Below are positions 55,021 through 64,000 of a stretch of DNA of 64,000 bases, piece by piece. Source of the stretch: Neostapfia colusana. Its lineage: Eukaryota > Streptophyta > Magnoliopsida > Poales > Poaceae. A model generated the notes under the pieces. The model worked only from the letters and a program-made list of their open reading frames with translations. It did no database searches and was not told the DNA's origin. Where the stretch lies: assembly GCA_030760725.1 (NCBI GenBank), contig JASWHV010000012.1, positions 32,643,652 through 32,707,651 on the forward strand, read 5' to 3'. Numbering within the stretch: the stretch's first letter is position 1; the number at the start of each line of letters is the position of its first letter. A program made the position numbers and the translations under genes.

Positions 55021-56494
55021 TCGCTTGAGGTTTAACGCACTACTAAGGTCATTTTTTTCAAAAATTCAGTGAGGAACGAGTTAGTAGCCAATATAAGGAT
55101 GTTATTAGTGTATAGAAAGTGGCATACTAACCTATTTGCTTATGTCAGAAAATCGTGCATCTCGGGACGTTCTATGTCTTTGGGGGTGTACGTAAGCACT
55201 GTCCACCAGTGCGCACAAGCTGAAGGGTGGAGCCCCACGGGTGGCAGGTAACCCGACCCGCTTTAATATCCTCTACGACTCTTCATGTCGTTTGGGGTAT
55301 TCGAGCAACTTCTTTCCCGGGCATGCTTCGGGAAATTTGGGAGACCCCGTCACGTGGTCAGTAACGTGAACACGTAGCTCAAGGTGTGTTTGGCTTCAGA
55401 ACATCCGGGCGAGTGATGACGGCCGGGTGTACGGACTGTATGGATACCGGGCTCGGTGTGCAGCCGAGTCTGATGATTGTGTGAATTATCTGCAGGTAGT
55501 CTAACCATGAAACGGTAGACGTGTAGCATCCGTGTGCGAGTGACGTTTAGTGCCACTGAACTAACGAAGCCGGCTAAGTCCGGTATAGGTTTTTCTTTGT
55601 GAGGACGTAGTACAGACATGATCTGGTGACGCATCGATGTCACACCCCACTAAATGAACAACTGCATTGTAAAACTTGAAAGTTTTAACCCAGAGCACTA
55701 AAACTTGATGTAACTCCTTCCCTTAACCAGGATATTCAAAGTTAATAAGTTTTTAACTTATAGGATACTAAGGACAGAGTCCCCTGTTTTCAGCTGAAAT
55801 AAGGCTGAAGTTAATCAGAGGCTAGAGGTTGAGTTATTTCGAGGTTGGGGTCATATGATACATTTTTGGAAATCTTTGGAAGATCTTTACAACTTTTCTG
55901 TTGAGATCAAGAGGTGTTTCCTCTCTTAACCTATCGAAAAATGCAGTAGAGTTGAAACTGTCCAGAAAACAGGGCAGAGCAAACACTCTCTGTAACTCTC
56001 TGTAAATTAAGCATAACTTCCTGCATAAAAATCCAAAAATAGAAAATGAAGCAGTTCTTGAAAGCATATGAGATGAGTTACAACTTTGTAACATAAAGCT
56101 TTGTCAGATTGGGAGTAGAATAAACTGGAATTCTTGGATCAAGTCGGTACCTCAAGCAGGGAGGTGCTGTCCAATTGTCTCCAGAAATTCTATTAACTTT
56201 AACATCTCACCAGGACATATCATAAGCCAAAGAAATACTTTCTGGAAAGATAATAAAGTTAGCTTTAACTTTTATGTTGAGCTCCAGAATTGGTTTTGCC
56301 GTTTGCATGGTCTAAATCAGGTTGAAATGGAAACTGGTCAGGGCTGTCATATTGGGCAGCAGATCAACAGTCAAATTTGTTTAAGTTTGAACTATGTTTC
56401 CAAGTTTTATGGGTTCAATGACATGTTCTATGTTATAACTCAATGGTTTAATGTTCAAATAAATATTTGACATTTCTCAAATATGTTTCTATAG
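55021..56494 (+). other. Leader of element F, intron-like
   Basis: No gene. Donor ATCTGCAG|GTAGTC at 55496 and acceptor TGTTTCTATAG at 56494 bracket an AT-rich stretch matching the D leader. Confidence 0.5.
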
Positions 56495-57456
56495 ATGACA
56501 GCGGACAGACAGTTGGAGAACGGGTGGATGGTGTCCCACTGTTCTCACCACAGCGGCTATCCGGAAGCATTGAGGCAAATGCTTGAATATTTCGGGTACA
56601 GCAAGATGCCGCAGTACTTCGCCAAGGAAGAAGGCGAGGAGGGGAACAAGACGTGGATGATCCATATCGAAGTTCCTGCAGGACCTACGCCACCCGGTTG
56701 GGCGCCATTCACCGTCACGGTGAGAGGTAGACAACCGGAGGGAATGTGACAAGTGGCAGCCCGCGACACCATGTCGCGTTTCTGCCAACTACACGTGAGA
56801 GCTATGGAGGGCACTCCATACGCGCTTGTTCTGGTGGAGGGACGGGCTAATCACGTGTGGGAAGAGAGGTATATGGAGGCAACCGATCCGGGTTGTCCAA
56901 GGTACAATCCCGCGGAGGCAAACCTCAGTCTCCAGATAAGGGCGGGAAAGGCCGTGATGGACAGCCAAGCTGTTCATATGGAGTGTCTCGCCACAAAGCT
57001 CAAGGAGAGCACAAGCCGTGGAGACCATTTCGAGAGTGCTCACAGCGCACTCCGCAATGTGCTCCTTCCGACGATTAAGCGACTGAACGAACAACATAAT
57101 CAGTTGCATCGTCTGAAGAGGGCGAAGAGGAAAACCGTGTCGACATCACGGCTTTGCAACAACAGGTGCAGGCTCTGACCCAGCAGAATGAGGTCCTTAC
57201 TCAAGAGCGGGACGACGCTATTGAGGAGGGGCAAGGCTGGGAAGAGGACTACAACCAGGCCATGGACGAGGTGCACGCGTTGCAGGACCTTGTACCTCCG
57301 GTAATGGGCATACCGGTGGTAGGCGCCGTACCCGTGGTCTTGGGTCTTCCGGCAATGGGAGAACCCGAGCCAGAAGAGGAGGTTGTAGACCCAGAGCCAC
57401 CAGCAGAGGTACCGGAGGAAGACGACTCGCAGGAGGTCAAATTCTACTCCGAGTAG
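56495..57456 (+). pseudogene. Pre-gag ORF of element F, broken
   Basis: It aligns over its full length with the 314-residue ORF of D. A TGG to TGA change makes a stop at 56747-56749, inside the alanine helix of the dsRBD-like part, and a one-base loss near 57132 shifts the coiled-coil part into another frame to the stop at 57456. A short insertion (VVGAVPV) lengthens the Pro/Val-rich linker. The rest, including MPQYFAKEEGEEGNKTW, is strongly conserved. The 275 bases that follow (57457-57731) hold no gene. Confidence 0.88.
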
Positions 57457-57731
57457 GGGGTTACTGTTGCCAAGTAGGGCAGCAAGGGTGATGTAACCCA
57501 AACTTTTGTAATCGGTGACATGTCGTATAGACAGTAGTGTATGTATAGGTAGTGACAACATGAGCACGACTTCTTGGAGACCCGAGACTAATGTATCTTG
57601 TATAAAGTTTATGCTTTATCAATATATGTTAATGTTGTGCAAATTATTCATTGCGTCACTTTAAATACCTACTGTTTCATGTGGAATTTTGAGTATGACA
57701 TGTGCTGATCGCTGCTGTTTTGAATTACAGA

Positions 57732-59473
57732 ATGACTCGTACTCGTGCTAACCCAGACGTTGGGGGTTCCAGTCAGGGGGAGAGACCTCCCAACAACCTC
57801 CCGAGGACTCCTCGGGACAGCAACAGCAGCAACAGCAACATCAACAACCGCCACCGCCAACGGTTACATTGGCCGACATCGTTGCAGCAATGGCGGGTTC
57901 TCATCAGCAGCACACGGAGTTGCTGCAAACTCTCATAGCAAATACGTCTCGACCATAGAGGCGTCAAGATCGTGAGGAGTGTCAACAGAGCTCCTACTCC
58001 GATTTTCTGGCGACTCATCCCCCGGTATTCTCAAGGGCGGATGAACCCCTCGATGCGGACAACTGGCTCCACACGATGGAGATGTAGTTCGGGCTGCTCC
58101 AAGTGAGTGAGCAGCGAAAAACTCAGTTCGCGGTCCGACAGCTCCAAGGATGTGCGAGCGCATGGTAGGCGAATTACTGCTTTTTGCAGCCCACCGACCG
58201 AGTTATGACCTGGGTGGAATTCCGGACGGCCTTCAGGGCCTATCACATACCGCCGGGTATCATGAAGAGGAAGATGCAGGAGTTCTTACGCCTGCAACAA
58301 GGGAGCCGGAACGCGCTGGAATATTCCAGGGCGTTCATTGATCTTGCGCTCTACGCATCGTGTCACGCCGATACCGGTTAGAAGCGGCGGGATCACTTCT
58401 ACCAGGGGCTTAACCCGCTCCTGAAAGACAAGTTGGCGATGTTCAATCGCGGCAGCCTCAACGATATAATTGATGCTGCGATTGTTCAAGAAGACTCCGG
58501 CAAGTAGTTAGCGGCGGCAGAAAGGAAGCGAAATGCGCCGCAAAGCAGCGGAGAAGGAGGTGGTCCTTCTCAGAAATACGGGATGGTGAATCGCCCACCA
58601 TTGGGTTCACGCTGGCAGCCACCACAGAGGCCGATGCCATTCCGCAGTCGGCCATATTCTTCACCGGCATTCAGGCCGGCACTGCCAGCACCACCTCCGC
58701 AACAAAAACAGCAGCAGCGGGCGATGCCGCGTGCGTATGCGCCTCAGCAGCGCATGCCGGGCTTTCGTCCCCCAAGCACCATACAAGTAGCGGCCACATG
58801 CTAAAAATGTGGTCGTCCAGGACACTTCGCCAGCAGTTGTCCGGAGAGGCAAGGCGGCGGAGTTGCACCGCAATTTCCGGGGAGGAATCAGCCCCGGAAC
58901 CCTACTAATGTGCGGCGGGCAAACCCTAGGCCCGGCACCGTCCACCAGGTTGCCATAGAGGACGTGCCGGAGGGTGAGCCAATCCTTGCGGGTATGTTCC
59001 AGCTCCACCAGCATCCCGCCATAGTATTGTTTGATTCAGGCGCCACACACAATTTTATTAGCCAAACTTTCATTGCTAAACACAGCTTGCAATTACTGCC
59101 CACCGATAGTCCATATGTGATTTGTTCACCGGGTGGGAAGATTTCAGCAAGCGTAATGGTTTCCAAAGCACCATTATGCTTAGCGGGTAGAGTGTACTCT
59201 ACGTCTCTCATAATGTTAGAGGGACAGAAGATCGATGCCATCTTAGGGATGTCGTGGTTAACCCGCCACGGCGCTGTTTTAGGCACCGTTCTTCGAATCG
59301 TGCACTTGGACTCAGAAGTGCACGGATCCCACTCCTTATTTCTGGACAATACAGAAATAAAACTTCCAAGTGTCTATCAATCTACAACCATCAGATTGGA
59401 AGATATTCCAGTGGTCCGAGAGTTTCCTGACGTGTTCCCGGATGATTTACCGGGGATGCCGCCCGACAGAGAT
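57732..59473 (+). pseudogene. Element F gag and protease
   Basis: ATG 57732 follows GAATTACAG by one base. A one-base loss near 57775 shifts the frame; stops stand near 57957, 58085, 58168, 58378 and 58505. In the zinc knuckle the Tyr codon is TAA (58801). The protease part is open from 58910 with LFDSGATHNFISQ and reads to DDLPGMPPDRD, where sequence of another family takes over in an open frame that continues to 59821. Confidence 0.9.
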
Positions 59474-59821
59474 GGTGTGGACATCACTCCTGCAGATATA
59501 CACAACACTCACATGGTAGACATGCAAGGTCCAATTACTAGAGCTCGAGCACGACAATTGAATTTAGAGGTGAGCTCGTTCCTGAACAATTCTTTATATG
59601 TGAATTTTGAGAGTATGTTGCTACCTAATGGATTAATTATTATTAGGAACCATGGAGAGGACATGGAGATACATGGAGAGGGGTTTGGAGGCGTGGAGGA
59701 CCAGAAAATACGCCAACAAGAAGTGAGAGACCGAGTCCAACTCAAACTCGAGTCCAACTCGGGCCCAGGAGCAGTCCACCTTAAAATGGATGCACAGGAG
59801 GCATACGGACTCCGTTTTTGA
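59474..59821 (+). pseudogene. C-terminal pol tail of family G fused to element F protease
   Basis: The frame reads GPITRARARQLN, a block known from the very end of pol in some grass Ty3/gypsy families, then MLLPNGLIIIRNHGEDMEI, and ends at a TGA (59819-59821). It is fused in frame to element F at about 59473. The chimeric frame has no RT, RNase H or integrase. The 110 bases to the LTR hold nothing recognisable. Confidence 0.7.
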
Positions 59822-59934
59822 CGTTCTACATATGCACGGAAAGCTGAGAGGATAAAATTTCCAATGGAACTGGACCAATGTCAAAATTCCTCAAAGTCGA
59901 AGGGAAACTTCGAAACAATATAAAGTTTAGAGTC

Positions 59935-60401
59935 TGTCAGAGTGTTGCATCACCTAGTTGGGCCATTGGGCCTTGTATCGAGTCCAAGTCCATTATGTAT
60001 GTGTATTAGGGTAAGGTCACGACCCCAGCACCCCCCTGGTCGTCCTCCACCTCCTTTATACCCCCTAGCCGCCATCACAAACTGCTGGATTTTGCTTAGA
60101 TTATTCTGTCAAGAACAGTTTCGCCTTCATCGGTTTGTGAGACCCCAACTTGAGTGCTTCATATCTTTCAGCAATTTGGTTGCATTCTTTCTTGTCCTTG
60201 CTTTTGTTCTTCGATTCGCAGGCAAGGATTAGCCTTCTTGGCGAGGTCAACCGTGCAATATCGGTTGATAACCTTAGGAGACGTGGTGCTGCGATTGCAG
60301 GGTTCAGAACGTGTTGTTCGGAAGCCGGATCGATTTGTGTCAAGTCTCCACCAAATCGAGAGTTATCAGAACCTTTCGGAATATCGGGACCCCTGTACAC
60401 A
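59935..60401 (+). repeat. LTR of family G, about 0.47 kb
   Basis: The right end ...CCTGTACACA at 60401 is set by the primer binding site six bases on. The left end is placed at TGTCAGAG because TG...CA ends and the usual short LTR length fit, but there is no clear polypurine tract before it, so the left border is uncertain. TATA-like TTTATACC lies at 60055. Confidence 0.6.
60055..60062 (+). promoter_or_regulatory. TATA-like box in the family G LTR
   Basis: TTTATACC in a C-rich context, about 120 bp from the presumed LTR start. Confidence 0.45.
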
Positions 60402-60406
60402 TTAAG

Positions 60407-60419
60407 TGGTAATCAGAGC
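60407..60419 (+). other. Primer binding site of family G
   Basis: TGGTAATCAGAGC: the initiator tRNA-Met site with one extra A compared with the TGGTATCAGAGC of elements B, C, D and F. The extra base may be a mutation or a family feature. Confidence 0.7.
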
Positions 60420-61536
60420 TTTAGGTGCACCGTCAGGTTCGCCTTCCCCTAGTTTTATTTATATTGAACTCATCCTATCATCCACAAAAAAGCCAAAAAA
60501 ATTATAGTCATAGGTTTCTCCATCCCAGACCAGGTTTAGCCTTTTGCACAATTCTGATTTGGAGTCCGTAGTGTTGAATGTGTCGAAGTTCGTGTTTTGT
60601 TGCTGGTTTAATCGTGTTTTGTTCCTACTTTGTTATTCCATCCGCTGCATTCCATCGAAACCCTAGCTGCCACAATCGTTATCAAATCGATCACCATAAC
60701 TATTCATTTTGCTAGGGTTATCCTTGTTCTTCAGTTTTCATCACATATTACGTGAGTTTATCCTCCTTGATATACGCACACCATCCCACACGTTGTCACC
60801 ATCATATACAATTTTTTTTCACCACCGTTTCCAATTCAGCTCCACCAAAATTATAATCTTGTGGTGCTGTCTTAAAACAGCCATAACCTTGGCATTGGGT
60901 TAAATTACATTGCCCAGATTCACTTTGGAAGATTGATTATTTGGCATCTAAAGGCTCAACAATAATCATAAAGAAACATATTGAATTTCTGTTGTCCACA
61001 TCTTCTTTTTCCATGTGAGCTGGAAATTTGTGCGACGTGTATATTAGTGCTCCTGATTTCACGGCAGATATAAGAAATCAAAGAAAAAATATAGAAAAGA
61101 AAATTTGTGAAGAGGAGCACAAATATCAAAACATGGGTGTGTTATTTTTCCTTGTGGTGCAATTGTTCCTGCTCAATTATTGTCCTTATCATTCATACTT
61201 CTTGCTGTCTTGTTCATAACATCCGGGATAAGACACGAGTAGGCCAGCAACTAGGACAAGTGTTTGGACATCTATTCAGCATTACTATCTGTTATTGAAT
61301 TGTGTGCTACTCACATATATTTGGCTATCCAAACTCCACATTCATCCTTTCTAACAGGACAAGTTTTTGACCCTTGCAATCGCTGAATCACGTCGTCCAG
61401 GTATCCTTTGCCTTGTTGTGGTAAGAAACTTGTAAGAGCTTGGTAAGACTCGACCCATTGCTTTGTGAGTTCCACCATCATTGTGTAGCAGTTGATATGG
61501 ATAATATTGTTGTTTTTCCTATTATTCTTGCTAACA
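60420..61536 (+). other. Leader of family G
   Basis: 1.1 kb, AT-rich, without a supported gene. Nothing resembling the pre-gag ORF of D or B is present. Confidence 0.5.
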
Positions 61537-62948
61537 ATGTCAGATCATGTTGATCCTACGGAGTGTGTTTTGAAAAGTGAGATGAAGGGTTACATAGAAC
61601 AAATGATGAAGTCTGTCAAGGAAGCAATCGCACAAGGGGTAAAAGATTATCTTGCTGAACAGAGAATACCCCACACCCTTGAGAGGTTGGACAAACGCTT
61701 AAGCTCGCTAGTTGGAAGGATTGATGATATGTAGACCCACCTACATTCAGCCATGATGCTACCCACCACAACAACTTTGAAGAAGAAGAAGATGTGTTGT
61801 GTGATGTCAATGGAGAGGTGGATACACGTGCTGCGCAGAATGTACATCTACATCAACGTCTTCGTCAAAACACTCATGGTATGGTAGGAAACAACATGCG
61901 TGGTAACAATAACCGCCCTCTTGATGACCCTTTTTCTAAAGTTAAATTTTCCATACCTTCATTTTCTGGTGCTTATGATGCTGAGGCATATCTTGATTGG
62001 GAAATGGCGATTGAGCAGAAATTTAATTCCCACCTTGTTCCTGAACAACATAGAGTTCGACAAGCCACTAGTGAGTTTAACGATTTTGCTATAATATGGT
62101 GGAATGAACTAGGTACCACACGCTTACAACCTGATACATGGGAACGTTTAAAAGAAGCTATGCGTAATCGTTTTGTTCCTCCATCCTACCAACGTGATTT
62201 ACGAAAGAAATTGCAGCGCTTAGAGCAGGGAAATAATTCTGTCCAAGATTATTATGCGGAGCTTCAAAAGGGTATGATACGATGTGGGGTAGTAGAGGAC
62301 ACTGAAGATAAAATTTGTCATTTCTATGGGGGGTTGAGACGTGAGATATAGGATATTGTTGATTATAAGGAATTTAATACTGTCAACCAGTTGTTCCAGC
62401 TTGCTATGCTTGCAGAAAAGGAGTTACAGGGTCGTCAACAAAAGAACAAGAGCAGCAACGGTGCCTCCTACACTCCACGCACGACAACATCTTCGGGGGC
62501 GTCCAAGTCATTCCGTTTTGATGCCCTTTCACCAAAACCAGCAGCCAAGCTTCCTTCTGGCAGCAACAACATTTCAGCAGCACCGAAACCACCACCTGCA
62601 CGACCTACGGATTCAGGTAAAAAATCCATGCAGGTACCCGCCAAAAGTGCTTCATCCGTTGCTTCAACAGGACGCACTTCCGGCATTCAGTGCCACCGCT
62701 GCCATGGTCTTGGTCATGTGCAAAAAGATTGTCCTAGTCAGCGGGCATACGTGGCTACAGAAGAGGGAGGATACATCAGCACCTCCAATGTCGAAGACAA
62801 CAATGATGATGAAGCTGCCACGGACAATGATGAGGGACATGTTTTTGGGAGTGAAGACACATCAGCCTACATGAACATCATTGTGCAGCGGGTGCTGAAC
62901 ACACAGGTACAACAACTTGATAGATTACAACGCCATAATTTGTTTTAG
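61537..62948 (+). pseudogene. Family G gag
   Basis: ATG 61537 (MSDHVDPTECVL) begins gag with a helical N-terminus. A GAG to TAG type stop at 61732 and a shift near 61770 lead into the main frame: FSKVKFSIPSFSGAYDAEAY, IIWWNEL, RFVPPSYQRDLRKKLQRLEQ, which is the retrotransposon gag domain. A TAG at 62349-62351 interrupts it. The CCHC knuckle CHRCHGLGHVQKDC lies near 62690-62731 and is intact. The frame meets another TAG at 62946-62948 and would continue into protease in the same frame, so gag and pol were one ORF. Confidence 0.88.
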
Positions 62949-64000
62949 ATTTTCTTTGTCATCAAGAACCAGCGAGCACGTGTCATCATTGATGGAGGAA
63001 GCTACAACAACTTGGTGAGTTCTGAATTGGTCAAGAAGCTTAGCTTGAATACACGACCACACCCACATCCATACTATATTCATTGGTTGAATGATTGTGG
63101 AAGAGCTAAGGTAATACAAACTTGCAGAAATCCGTTTTCCATTGGTACATATGTTGATTCCGTTGATTGTGGTGTGGTACCCATGCAAGCGTGTTCACTT
63201 TTATTGGGTCGACCTTGGGAACATGATAAGGATGCTTTGCACCATGGTAGAAGTAATAAATATACTTTTATGCATAAAGGAAAGAAAATTACTTTGCTAC
63301 CTTTGACTCCTGCTGAAATTGTACAAGCTGATAGGGAGAGCTGGAATTTCTAGTAGTTCTAAATCAGAAAATCAACAAGTCATTAATTCTGCGTTACCAC
63401 CAAATAATTAGAGATCTACACCTAGTTCTAAGACTGGGGGAATTAAATTGAAGGGTCGTGTAATGCTTGCTACAAAATCAGACCTTGCTGAAATTTCTGA
63501 TCATGATATTTGCTGTGCATTGGTGTGCAAACAAGTTGTGTTCTCCATTGATGATATTGCTAGGTCTTTGCCTCCAGCAGTTACTAACTTGTTAGTATGA
63601 GGATATTTTTCCAGCTGAGATACCCCCGGGACTTCCACCTTTGAGAGGGATTGAACATCAAATTGATTTGATTCCAGGTGCAATTTTGCAAAACAGTGCT
63701 GCATATAGGACCAACCCCGAGGAGACTAAGGAAATTCAGCGGCAAGTCCAAGACCTTTTGGACCGTGGGTATGTACGTGAAAGCCTTAGTCCTTGTGCTG
63801 TTCCCTTTTGGTTCCTAAGAAAGATGGTACTTGGCGTATGTGTGTTGATTGTAGAGCCATTAACAATATTACTATAAGGTATCGTCATCCTATTCCTAGG
63901 CTAGACGACATGCTTGATGAGTTGTGTGGTTCTATTATTTTCACTAAGATTGACTTGCGTAGTGGTTACCACCAAATAAGAATGAAATTGGGAGATGAAT
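62949..64000 (+). pseudogene. Family G protease and N-terminal RT, cut by the window end
   Basis: Protease: RARVIIDGGSYNNLV with an Asp-Gly-Gly active site, followed by VVPMQACSLLLGRPWEHD. The frame closes at 63351 with two stops. After more stops RT begins: IPPGLPPLRGIEHQIDLIPG, YRTNPEETKEIQRQVQDLL, YVRESLSPCAVP. A shift near 63815 moves it to the frame reading MCVDCRAINN and FTKIDLRSGYHQIRMKLGDE at the window edge. The RT active site lies beyond the window. Confidence 0.88.

Larger units (their letters stand above)
50985..59473 (+). mobile_element. Element F: 5' part of an older D-family element
   Basis: Complete 5' LTR, primer binding site, leader, pre-gag ORF, gag and protease follow element D in the same order with about ten percent divergence and many stops. 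At 59473, just where RT should start, the sequence switches to a different Ty3/gypsy family. No 3' LTR is in the window, so a duplication cannot be checked. Confidence 0.92.
59474..64000 (+). mobile_element. Family G: pol tail, LTR, gag and pol of another Ty3/gypsy element
   Basis: This block is unrelated at DNA level to the D and C families. It shows, in order, the C-terminal tail of pol, a short LTR, a primer binding site, gag, protease and the start of RT. The LTR is therefore flanked by internal sequence on both sides. It runs off the right end of the window. Coding parts are decayed. Confidence 0.8.

Noticed and set aside
1..64000. Host genes, CRISPR arrays, rRNA or satellite arrays
   Set aside because: Nearly all of the window is accounted for by LTR elements; repeats are LTRs, a minisatellite and one coding tandem repeat. 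Nothing else could be supported.

Overview
The window looks like plant nuclear DNA, most probably from a large-genome grass. It is packed with Ty3/gypsy LTR retrotransposons whose gag-pol proteins resemble grass chromovirus (Tekay/Del-like) and Tat lineages. The host assignment is an inference from protein style and very long LTRs; no host gene, tRNA, rRNA or CRISPR was found. Almost everything lies on the + strand.

Layout. 1-4350: 3' end of a decayed element (copy A: pol, polypurine tract, truncated LTR). 4351-6169 plus 17758-18686: one Tat-lineage pol fragment (RT, RNase H, second RNase H, start of integrase) split by element B. 6170-17752: element B, complete with two 2.75 kb LTRs and TSD TCCAT, coding region decayed. 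18687-49941: element C, TSD CCGGA, with ~4 kb LTRs and a deleted pol. C's 5' LTR carries two later insertions: a 3.4 kb solo LTR (H, 18703-22129, TSD CAAAA) and the young element D (23376-38797), which has two 4039 bp LTRs and two intact ORFs. 49947-50177: antisense fragment of a D-type LTR. 50178-50984: pol tail and LTR start of element E. 50985-59473: element F, a decayed D-family copy (complete 5' LTR, pre-gag ORF, gag, protease). 59474-64000: part of another Ty3/gypsy family (G), with a pol tail, short LTR, leader, gag, protease and RT running off the window.

Insertion order from nesting: the Tat fragment is oldest; C and B inserted into it; H and D then inserted into the 5' LTR of C. D is youngest (about 17 differences between its LTRs by eye).

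Most interesting signals. (1) The long LTRs of B, D, F, H and partly C carry a split acidic ORF: an exon-like block with a DF..LEQQ..QG-type motif, a GC donor (AG|GCAAG), an intron of about 1.1 kb, then a second block that continues in frame to a stop just before the LTR poly(A) signal. Between D and F the first block differs by 7 synonymous and 1 non-synonymous codon. (2) Elements D, F and B have an extra ORF before gag whose N-terminal part has the order and spacing of a double-stranded-RNA-binding fold, followed by a coiled coil. (3) The start codons of pre-gag and gag lie directly behind pyrimidine-rich ...AG splice acceptors in several families, suggesting expression by alternative splicing. 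(4) The young, otherwise intact element D has FIDE instead of FIDD at its RT active site and lacks a target-site duplication.
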